DNA of 64,000 nucleotides from Lutjanus erythropterus (Eukaryota; Chordata; Actinopteri; Lutjaniformes; Lutjanidae): NCBI GenBank assembly GCA_020091685.1, contig CM034613.1, positions 27,111,337-27,175,336 on the forward strand, given 5' to 3'. A model generated the notes under the pieces. The model was not told the origin of the DNA. It searched no databases and was given only the letters and a program-made list of their open reading frames with translations. Positions 55,361-64,000 of the stretch are shown in pieces. Position 1 is the stretch's first letter; each line of letters starts with the position of its first letter. Made by a program: the position numbers and the translations under genes.

Positions 55361-57058
55361 GTGACTTTAAAGTGTTTCGTGTGTTTCCTCCTGTGTGTTT
55401 GTTCATGTCTGCTGACATTCATGTTCTTCACTGTACACATCAACGTTATTCGAGCTCCTTCCTTTTTCTGTGGCTCCATCTGATGTTGACGCTGAAAGAT
55501 CATCGAACTAACATCGAATACAAACGTGTTCCCGTTTTTGAAGGAGGTCGGAAATGTTTCATAAAGTCGAGCTGCAGTTGTTGCTGCTGTTGCAGGCAGC
55601 TCGCGGGAGCGCGCACAGCGGAAGTGAAAACCAGCAGGCATTAGGGTCGTTCGAGATGAACTGCGCCTCGCCTGGACGGTGGACGAGATCAGGGCAGCCG
55701 CAGCACCAGGTGGAGACAAAAAGCGGACAGTTTCCAGCAGTGTTAAGAAAATAAACAGGAAGAGACACTAACATCCTGTTAGATCACCTGTAGGTTACCT
55801 GTAGTCTGCAGACCACGTTCATTAAGTTCTTGATCACTGATTAAAGTTAAAATAGAAAATATCCTCCTACTTACTTTTTTGTTTTCCTGCTGCCTGTGGT
55901 TAGTTCAGGTGTCCATAGTAACAGTGGGACAATTGATTGTCAGTGGTTTGTTCAGGTGTCTATGATTACAGCGGGACTTTTGACAGTCTGCGATTAGTTG
56001 TCAAATATTAAAAACTGAACAATGGAGTGTCTGTGCTTAGTTCAGGTGTCTAATAACAGCAGGACATTTGAGTGGTGAGTCCAGGTGTCTGTAATTTTTC
56101 AGAAATGTCAGGTGTGTGCGGTCAGTTTAGGCGTTTGTAATAAAACAAAGTAATAATAATAAAACAAAAACAGTTGCACAAAGTTAAAACTAAGTCTTAT
56201 CTCATTATGGGGGGCTACATGGACAAAAGTACTTAGAGGATCATAAATAAAAGGGGCTAATGCAGAGTTACATTTGAGAGGGTGGGGGGTTAAAGTTTGG
56301 CCCTAATAAAACCTTACCTAAAAAGTGAAGTGGATACGTTACATGTTTTTTTATTTGTCTGCTGTTACTTTTGTTTTATGTTTGCTCTTTAAATGCATTT
56401 TCTGTAATGTTTTAAACTATTTATTGTCCTGCTTTTAGCTTTTGTTTTTAATGATCTCAAACACAATTTTAATGTTCCTTTAATGTTTTTATTTTAATGC
56501 ATTTTCAAGTTCTGTAAAGCACCTTGGATTGCCTTGTGTATGAATGGTGCTGTATAAAAAAATTGCCTTGCCTTACCTTACAAAATATAATTGAATAGAA
56601 TTCAACCTGATATTTTTATAATTTCCAGGCTAAATGAAAGGATTGAAGTAACATTAACCTATTGGCAACACGAAATGACTCAGATATGTAATGATATAAT
56701 AAGTCATATAGAATTGAGATAAAACAGGAAACTGTTGTATCTCCACTCAAGATCATCAGATCTTTTCCAAATTTCATGTGTGATTAAAATCAGGGCCTCA
56801 AAATATGTACAAGCTTGCTATACACACAACAGAATATGTAATTATTAGTATGAGTTTGCTAGCGCACCATTTACTGGCCACATGATGTGAAGTTATCTTT
56901 TGTGTGCTGGTTTAGAACTGTATTGTTGTAACCGTAGGTGAAGTTGATCTTTGAATAATTGATGAATAGTGCCCACAGAATATCAAATAGAATTTTGGCG
57001 TGTAATGCCCATCCCTAACTTACACTCTCTCCCTCTCTATCTTTGTCTTTCCCCATAG
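55361..57058 (+). other. Intron 1 of zinc-finger gene H
   Basis: Has ATGTCTGCTGACAT (palindrome variant), an ETS core CGGAAGTG near 55619, and the 3' end of an L2-like LINE (56340-56585, ending in TTGCCTTGCCTTACCTTA). Acceptor is CCCCATAG. Confidence 0.6.
56340..56585 (+). mobile_element. 3' end of an L2-like LINE
   Basis: AAGCACCTTGGATTGCCTTG, then TGCTGTATAAA and a CCTTG-rich tail, the usual 3' terminus of fish L2-type elements. Confidence 0.65.
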
Positions 57059-58153
57059 AAACAGAAAGGCCCAAAGACACCCAGCTCTCATTGCTGTCAA
57101 TACTGTGAGAAGGAATACCCTACAGCACGGCGACTAAAGACTCATCAGAGAACTCACACTAGAGAGAAACGGTTTAGCTGTGACCAGTGTGGTAAAGCTT
57201 TTGCTCATTTAAGTCACTTCAAGATTCACCAAGTTGTTCACACTGGAGAGAAACCATATAGCTGCAACCAATGTGAGAAAACATTCACAACATCAGGACA
57301 TCTAACAGTTCATCAGAGAGTTCACACTGGAGAGAGACCATTCAGCTGTGATCAGTGTGAGAAAACTTTTATAAGGCCAGATCATTTCAAGACTCACCGA
57401 CTTACTCACACTGGAGAAAAACCGCATCACTGCAGATTTTGTGACAAGTCTTTTGGTTCTGCATCATACCGCAACACTCATGAACGGATTCACACTGGAC
57501 TGAAGCCATACTGCTGCGAGGACTGTGGGAAGAGATTTGCTTATCTGAGTAATTACACAACACACAGAAACATCCACACTAAAGAAAAAGTTTATCCCTG
57601 TAAACTATGTGGAAAGATCTGTAATTCAGCCGGTTCTTATCTGTATCATAAACGTGTCCACTCTGGAGAGAAACCGTACAAGTGCAAACACTGTGAGAGA
57701 ACATTCTCAGCAGCAGGAGCACGCGCTAAACACGTGCGTCTTCACACCATAGAAAAACCATATACTTGTGCTCTATGTCCGAAGGCCTTCCGTAGTTCAT
57801 CTTCATATTACAAACACAAGCTTTTTCATGCCGGAGTGAAACCTCACCCATGTCAAGACTGTGACAAACATTTCTATACGTCAGCCGATCTCGCACGTCA
57901 TCAACTTGTCCACACAGGACACAAACCATACTGGTGCCACAAATGTAAGAAGAACTTCACCTGGTTAACTCAGGCACAAAGACACAAATGTGGCATTTCA
58001 CCTGAGGAAAGACAAGTGTGTGTGAACCAAATACCTGGACCCTCAGGTTTCACTAGTGAGTTCGTCAATGAAAGTAGATCTGGAGAAGTGTTTACACAGC
58101 ATAATCAGATTCCTGAGGACGTGCAGTGTGTTATATTAGGAAATGATTTTTGA
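57059..58153 (+). CDS. Zinc-finger gene H, finger exon (11 fingers, extended tail)
   Basis: Opens after CCATAG with KQKGPKTPSSHCCQYC and codes 364 residues, 370 with exon 1. The exon has no internal ATG, so it depends on the first exon for its start. Eleven fingers from CQYCEKEY to WCHKCKKNFTW...HKC. The linker TREKRF follows finger 1, and finger 7 has Cys for the usual Phe (CGKICNS). After HKC the frame stays open for about 45 more residues (GISPEERQVCVNQIPGPSGF and on, to GNDF). This tail aligns at DNA level with the 3' UTR of gene F. Confidence 0.9.
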   Translation, partial: KQKGPKTPSSHCCQYCEKEYPTARRLKTHQRTHTREKRFSCDQCGKAFAHLSHFKIHQVVHTGEKPYSCNQCEKTFTTSGHLTVHQRVHTGERPFSCDQCEKTFIRPDHFKTHRLTHTGEKPHHCRFCDKSFGSASYRNTHERIHTGLKPYCCEDCGKRFAYLSNYTTHRNIHTKEKVYPCKLCGKICNSAGSYLYHKRVHSGEKPYKCKHCERTFSAAGARAKHVRLHTIEKPYTCALCPKAFRSSSSYYKHKLFHAGVKPHPCQDCDKHFYTSADLARHQLVHTGHKPYWCHKCKKNFTWLTQAQRHKCGISPEERQVCVNQIPGPSGFTSEFVNESRSGEVFTQHNQIPEDVQCVILGNDF

Positions 58154-59478
58154 AGTTAAAAACTCCATATAGGGTTGTGAACTCACTAGGTGAGTTGGTG
58201 CTTTTGGTGCTTTTATCTCTAACTCCTATAATGTCCAAAAATCTCTAGAGTATCATAAGAAATGTAAAAAAGCTTGAGATAGCAATGTCACCAGTACATA
58301 CTGGGATGCGTCCAAAGTCCCCATAGCCTGTCCCAGGATGCACTGCTTCTGCAGCATCACCAGACCAGTAAGATTTAATTGTGAACTACTGGTCATATTC
58401 ACAAGGCTTCCTAGTACAAAGGATTTCTCCTGGTGATGAAACTCTAAGAAAATTCTTAAAAGTCCTTAAAGTCTTTAAATCCTTAAAGTAAAGAATAAAT
58501 CCTGGTTTGGAAAAAAAGTTATTCACAAAGCCCTTAAAAGAGCAGCTAAAGGATTTTTAACAGGCTTAAGAGTTTGTTAAGCAGGGGAGAAAATGGCAAG
58601 AAGACAAAGAGATAGATAAATATTCTCCAAATGTTGCATGCCAGTGAATTAATGAAACACTACAGATTAAACTGTGCAGGAATAATGTTTGTTATAAAGA
58701 GTTTTACAAAAGAAAATAAAACAAGACAAAGCAGATGAGTCTCCGACGTAATATGATAAGGCTATAATGCTAGAAATTAAAGTAATGATAACACTAAGAT
58801 ATTTGCAACAGTGCAGTGGTGACGACTTTGGTCTGTTACCGCTTTCCATCAGCAGTGGTCAAACAATTACCCCGCCTTCATAGTCTCATATTGAGATGCA
58901 GTTCATGTCATTTCCACTGGATGTCCATGCACAGCAGGATCACAAAAGGGCATTCATGAACACAGCAGGCTTCCCTCATTGATATCAAATATATAAAGTA
59001 TAAAATATACTAGCATAGTAATTAAATTAGCAAATAATATAATATAACTATTAGCATGTGAATAGATTAGTATCTGTGTTTTTAAATATTTTGTAGACTA
59101 CTTTTCAAGTGTGGACTACAATTTATTCAACAGAGCTCTTAATAGTATTCATAGTAACATAGAGAGTAAATTGTATTGATTTTAGTGTTCATTTGATGCC
59201 CTGTATCACGAAAAGTGCATATTTTCCTCTTTTTTTTTTTTTTTTAATCTTTTTTTGATCAGCCAATCTCAGTTTTAAAAGCATGTGTCACACCTAGTAA
59301 GGGATCAACCACTTCTCCTCTCTACGATAAAAGTTTCTGTCCTTCGCTCAGAGTTGCTCAGAGAGTCTTCCTAAATCTTGGAAATCCCAAAGCCTGGACT
59401 CCTTGCTAGAAATTTTTAGGCCTAGTAAGGAGTTCTGAGAGGATTCTCAGAATGGTTTCCTCATGTGTGAGAAACGAT

Positions 59479-59994
59479 GGGCCTCATGCAAGAACCACTC
59501 ATACAAACAGATTTGTCCTTAAGTGGTGGGCGCGAGTGATTTGAAAGAACATGTGGCATTCACCAGTTTTCTCGTATATTGAATTTTATTTTAGATACAG
59601 ACAACTTATGTGTGGTCCAAACCTGTCTTAGAGTCAAGTGCAATCAGTCTGCTGTTATCCAAACCAGAGTTTTTCACTAAGGACTCTCATTAGTTTGAAG
59701 ACATTTTGAGTTTAATAAATGAATTACACTTAATAATTCCACCAATATTATCCTCTCTGGCTACATTTCAAATTATAATTGTAAATTTACATATTAAGCC
59801 TCTCATCATTAATTCAGTGATCTATTATTCCCTGCTGTCAGGTGTATTTCTGCCGTATATCTGCATATGAAGGTTTGTGAAGTCTCTGTCCAGGCGAACA
59901 TCCTCACTGATTCTGTTTTCTGTCTCCGTGATGAAAACTTGCCCTTAACCCTCTCCTCTCGCTGTAGTCATCACTTTGCTGTGGCAAGTCTTTT

Positions 59995-60030
<36 letters not shown>

Positions 60031-60336
60031 TTTCTTTTAAGTCATTTTCACATTGCAACATTTCCTCTTTTCAGTGACAGTCCGACACCCTGGTAAAACA
60101 GCACTCACTTTTCCCATGTCTTTGCTTTAGCGGGTCTTTTAATTCCACTGCTGATGCTGTTAAACTGTCAGATTCTCCTTTCTGGATCTCTGAAAGCAGG
60201 ACATCAAACTCCAGACTCGTAAAGTTCTTCTTTTGTCTCTTTGATGCTATTATGCTGTGTTCGTACGAGGCCCTTGTATGAAAAAAATAAGAGAACTTTT
60301 AGACAGGAATACAAAAATGTTCCTGCATGAGGCCCA
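59479..60336. mobile_element. DNA transposon remnant with GGGCCTCATGCA termini
   Basis: GGGCCTCATGCAAGAAC at the left is mirrored by TTCCTGCATGAGGCCC at the right, 860 bp apart. No transposase recognised. The ends resemble those of the two MITEs near genes A and E. Confidence 0.7.
59993..60030. repeat. (TTG)n microsatellite
   Basis: About 11 TTG units. Confidence 0.95.
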
Positions 60337-60937
60337 ATGATTCCTGATCTCTTATGTACATCTCGTACTTGTACTCAACTTGTACTCTTTGAAAATGTAC
60401 TCTTCTGTTCATGTTCTCTGTAACAGATCGTAATTTGTTTGAGCCTCTGTGGCTGAGAGTAACCCATAATCCTTCTGTACATGGTAGTGATATATTTCAT
60501 TATTTCATGTATTTTTTTAACGTTTGTCTTGCATCATACTAATCGTTTATCTTGTTTAATATTTAAAATCGTTTGTTTTACTCTTCATTAATCAAATCAT
60601 TTTTTTTTTTACTAAGTTCTATTCAACTATCTTTCTGTATTTTGTTTGTCTCTCATGTTATACACTGTTGCTTATATCTCAATCAGACTTTGATGAATGT
60701 TAAATAAAAAAGAGGAAAACTATACCAGAATATATTTTATTTACAGATCTTCCCAGTGTTGGGTATTTTTAACTGTTTTTGGCAGTTTGATAAAGAATTG
60801 ACCAGCGTTCACCGGATGAATTACACAGTTGGGAATGGGAAATGAGAACTGGAACCCTTGAGAATCTGTTCCAAATGGTCTAGTCCATCAGAATCATGTA
60901 CCTCAAATTAGATGACCTGTTAACTCAGCTTAAATGC

Positions 60938-60968
60938 ATTTATTTATTTATTTATTTATTTATTTTTT
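60938..60968. repeat. (TTTA)n microsatellite
   Basis: About seven TTTA units. Confidence 0.9.
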
Positions 60969-61317
60969 ATTGATAAAGTATTTCATGTGTACATACATGT
61001 GTCAAGATAATGTGGTGATGTGGAAATGGTAGTAATAATGGTCAGGAAAGTTCAGTGATGCCCAAATTAAATTTTTAAGTAAGGCTTGTTGTGAACTCTT
61101 GTGAACAAAAAGAAATGCTTATAACTACAAGGATGCTTTGAACTTGTGACTTCAGCTGGAGGAGAGTTCTAATACAAGTTATGATAATAAAGAGTTTTTA
61201 AATACTGCAGAAAAAAAGAAAAGAAAAGTAAGTTTTAAAGTCTCTCCTGCCTTCTGTCTCCTGTGGTGGTTGGATGCTTGTTGTTGAAGCTCCTCTGCAG
61301 GTTAATTTGTGGTCATG

Positions 61318-61334
61318 TGCTGCCACCTGCTGGC
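61318..61334 (-). promoter_or_regulatory. CTCF-like motif, reverse
   Basis: Reverse strand GCCAGCAGGTGGCAGCA, identical to 26172-26188, about 1.0 kb upstream of first exon I. Confidence 0.45.
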
Positions 61335-61479
61335 TGATTCCTCTCACAACTCTGACTCCACTCTTCAGGACAAAAACATGATTCATTCTGTTGAACTGAT
61401 TACAGTCACATAATAATTTTAGATTGATTTAAATATTGATGAAATTGCAGCTAGGTTAAGAAAATGTAATGACTGTACG

Positions 61480-61745
61480 TTGTCAGTGGATAATGTTGAT
61501 CTATAGAAATGTTGGTAAATGTTGATCAAAGCCCAAGATGACGTCATCAAATGTATTATTTTGTCCACAACTCAAAGATATTTAGTTCACTGTCACAGAG
61601 CAGTAAAGAGACCAAAAAATATTCACGTTTAAGAAGCTGAAATCAGAAAATTTGGAAACAGCTCAAAATGATTCATCGATTATCATAATAGTTGTCAATT
61701 AATTTACTAGTCAATTAATAATCAATACTGATTAATGGTTGCAGC
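61480..61745 (+). repeat. Dispersed fish repeat (AAGCCCAAGATGACGTCATC type)
   Basis: Same family as 25430-25730 and 54128-54390. Confidence 0.8.
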
Positions 61746-61959
61746 CTCCATACAAACAATTCATAACTCTACAAACCCCCAAAGCTTTAAATATGTTCAG
61801 TATATGTTAACAGTACTGCGGAAACTTTTTTCATGATATAATTGATTACTATTGGCAGATGTGTTTGTCGCTGTGTTGTTGCTTTTTTATTTTCTTTCTT
61901 TAAAACATTAAAACATTTGTTCCGGATTCAGGAAAGATTCTGGTTTGGGTTTAAATGGT

Positions 61960-62327
61960 CATTCTCGCGAGTCTCTGGTACTGAGCACTATCGTGCTGAA
62001 TCCAGTGCGCATGCGCGACAGGTCCATCAGCTCCATAGCCCCGAAAGATCTCGCGAGAGCGATAAATTTAATCCAAACTAGGATCTTTCTTTTAACTGTA
62101 ACAAGGTGTTTCTGTCCCTAAACTGGTCAGCACTTTAACCACAGCGTTACCACATTAGAAAACACAACAACTTTTTTTTACACCGGGCACAATGCAGAAA
62201 TAAAGCGAACAAATCTCGCGAGAGTTTCGCAAATAAAGGGTTCCCTTCTAGACACGGCCCCTTCGTTGTGAGGCGACCATTTTGTCTGACTTCAGGACGG
62301 CTGACTGACGAAGAAGAAGAAAGAAAC
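61960..62327 (+). promoter_or_regulatory. Promoter of gene I with CGCG boxes
   Basis: TCTCGCGAGA at 62049-62058 and 62214-62223, 165 bp apart, with a further TCTCGCGAGT at 61963-61972. GCGCATGCGC (62007-62016) fits NRF1. GACCATTTTGTC is at 62275-62286, before GGACGGCTGACTGACG and the ATG. Confidence 0.75.
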
Positions 62328-62345
62328 ATGGGTTCTCCACAAGAG
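62328..62345 (+). CDS. Zinc-finger gene I, six-codon first exon (finger exon outside window)
   Basis: ATGGGTTCTCCACAAGAG codes MGSPQE, donor GTGACT. The finger exon would lie 1.5-3 kb downstream; none is seen before the window ends 1.66 kb later, so it is expected just beyond. Confidence 0.7.
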
Positions 62346-63013
62346 GTGACTTTAAAGCTTTTGTGTGTTTAATTAATGTTCTTTACTTTAGACATCAACA
62401 TTATTCAAGTTCAGAGTTACGTTTGACCACGTCGTGCAGCTCCTTCCGGTTTTTTGGCTCCTTCTGAGGTTGAAGCTGAACGTTACAATCGTGAAGAAAA
62501 AAAACACATCAAATATAATTATAGTTCCATCTGTCGTGATTTCTATGGCAACGTGCTGTTTAAAAACCATATAATGTTCTGTGTGTGTTCATCAGTTCAT
62601 CAGCGCTGGAATTATTAACAGATCAGAGTATTCTGATCAATCGTTGTTTATTTTCTATTTATTTGTGTTATTTATTTATTCTTATTGGTAATATTCCAGT
62701 ATCTGAGCGTCTTAAAGTCTATGTAAAAGAGAAAAGGGGAGTTTTTCTTCCTGTGTCTGTCCTCTGGCTCTGCTGGCTCAAACATGTCAGGACATGTCCA
62801 TGTTTCAGGTGTTTTTCAGGTCGTAGTGATGTTTGACACCGAGACAGAGCAGAGAGGACTGAACATATTAAGGGCTGCAAAATTATTGTTTTCATAATTG
62901 GTTAATCTGTTATTTTCTTGATTAATCGACTCGTTGTTTGGTCCTTAAAATTTCAAAATGTCTTAATTTGTCCGAAACTCAAAGATATTCAGTTTAATGT
63001 ATGTATGTATATA

Positions 63014-63048
<35 letters not shown>

Positions 63049-63590
63049 GCACTTGCTCTGTGTCAGATATTGTGTCCAGACAAGAATTCAAACATAAAAA
63101 CAATTTTAAAATGTATTAAAAACCTCAAATCTAAAATATCAGTACCTACTGATATCAGGTGTAAAAATGTGCTATTATTATCATCTTTGATTTATAATCT
63201 TTTTTTTTTTTTAATGAAAATGTTGGCCCTTTAAAGTTGTGTGCTGTTGTGTCAACTCAACAAAATTTTTACAAAAATATGATTTAAACAGGCATAAAAA
63301 AGGTTAGCTATAGCTTAAGGACCCCTGTCTCACTTCCTGGTTTAAAAATACTGCTCAAGCACTGGTAAACTTTCTATTTTTAGGTAAATTCATTCAATAA
63401 TATTTCTATCAGATGTGTCTCAACCATAACATGTCAACTCTGTAGTCCTTCTAAATCAAAGCTAAATGTGTATTTTGGTTAACATTAAGAGAACTTTTAA
63501 AAAATAAAATGGCCGCTCACTGTGACTATGCTGTGACATGAAAACATGGAACATTTTCTTGACTCCAGCAATTCCAAGAGTTTATTAAAG

Positions 63591-63639
63591 GTAGATGTCA
63601 ACTGTGTCAGATGGAAAATCTGACAGAGTTGACATCTAC
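63591..63639. repeat. Short perfect-stem hairpin
   Basis: Arms 63591-63612 and 63618-63639 are reverse complements over 22 bp with one mismatch, around a GGAAA loop. It could be a transposon terminus pair or a folded RNA. Confidence 0.8.
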
Positions 63640-63754
63640 ATTTGATAACATTTAAACACTAGCAGGTTGCCTTGTTACAAGGTTTAAAACCTCCTCAAAA
63701 TACAGTTTTGTCCCAGTTCTCAAGAATGAGTGATTAGAATAGTTAAGATCAGTG

Positions 63755-64000
63755 TGTCACAAACTTTTTCTGGGGACCCACTTTTTAAAAATGGTAAATC
63801 ATTGTGACCCGATTCACAACAGGTCTCATCAATAAATTTTGGAAGACTGCATAAATGAACGATCCTGGCCATCTTTACTGCCATTTCTACAGCTTATATT
63901 ATCTAGACACATATATATACATAATTTTAATCATTTATACATGAGAAACAAATGAGTTAACATCTCATTGATTTTCTTTCCTCTCATAAAGAAAACCTAC
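63755..64000 (+). mobile_element. hAT-like element, left end, runs off the window
   Basis: GTCACAAACTTTTTCTGGGG, then ACCCACTTTTTAAAAATGG and GTGACCCGATTCAC, typical of a fish and vertebrate hAT family that starts CAGTGGTTCCCAAAC. Confidence 0.5.

Larger units (their letters stand above)
58154..61959. other. Gene H 3' region and spacer to unit I
   Basis: No gene seen. Contains decayed DNA-transposon-like sequence (58380-59470), an element with GGGCCTCATGCA ends (59479-60336) enclosing a TTG repeat, the 3' flank type TTCCTGATCTC near 60340, a TTTA repeat, a CTCF-like motif (61318-61334) and a dispersed repeat (61480-61745). Confidence 0.5.
62346..64000 (+). other. Presumed intron 1 of gene I (partial)
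   Basis: Begins with the conserved element (AGTTACGTTTGACCACGTCG near 62416). Contains a dispersed repeat (62870-63000), an AT/GT-rich microsatellite (62998-63050), a hairpin (63591-63639) and a hAT-like start CACAAACTTTTTCTGGGGAC near 63757. Confidence 0.55.

Noticed and set aside
55183-55719. 178-codon minus-strand frame over the gene H promoter and first exon
   Set aside because: It is antisense to the conserved promoter elements and not preserved in sister units.

Overview
The window looks like teleost fish nuclear DNA, probably spiny-rayed. The genes have short spliced exons, and the AT-rich spacers carry many fish-type transposon remnants. All names below come from reading translated sequence by eye; no search was run.

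Region 1 (1-11.6 kb, + strand) holds two genes in conserved order. The last four exons of kif1c (50-2070) encode a kinesin-3 tail ending in the KIF1C-type motif MRRQFSAPDL. At least ten breaks in its frame all shift in the same direction. It is followed by a roughly 3.5 kb 3' UTR. Next is a complete six-exon gp1ba (6916-11539, 744 codons): signal peptide, leucine-rich repeats with N and C caps, Thr/Pro mucin stalk, one membrane span and a long acidic cytoplasmic tail. KIF1C and GP1BA are also near neighbours on human 17p13.

Region 2 (13-64 kb) is an array of C2H2 zinc-finger genes made by duplication of one unit. A unit is a CpG-rich promoter, a first exon with only six codons (MSSPQE-like), a 1.5-3 kb intron, one exon with all the fingers, and a conserved 3' flank. 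No KRAB, SCAN or BTB domain is seen. Five finger exons lie on the minus strand (A 15531-16469, B 22313-23083, C 28338-29108, D 30226-31326, E 37538-38344). Three lie on the plus strand (F 43380-44192, G 51010-51726, H 57059-58153). A further plus-strand first exon (I, 62328) has its fingers beyond the window. The two halves meet head to head at an inverted repeat near 40,520, between the first exons of E and F.

Five promoters (A, B, G, H, I) carry two TCTCGCGAGA (CGCG-box) elements in inverted arrangement, 153-165 bp apart. D, E and F lack them. Four units have a CTCF-like motif upstream, pointing right on the left half and left on the right half. The fingers form a conserved C-terminal block, ending in an odd C-X2-C-X12-H-X-C finger, and a variable N-terminal block. 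Several copies show decay or remodelling: C has no first exon of its own, G is truncated, and H has a tail drawn from former 3' UTR.

The rest is intron and spacer with LINE, Ty3/gypsy, hAT-like and MITE remnants, a 26-bp minisatellite and simple repeats. I saw no RNA gene and no CRISPR array.
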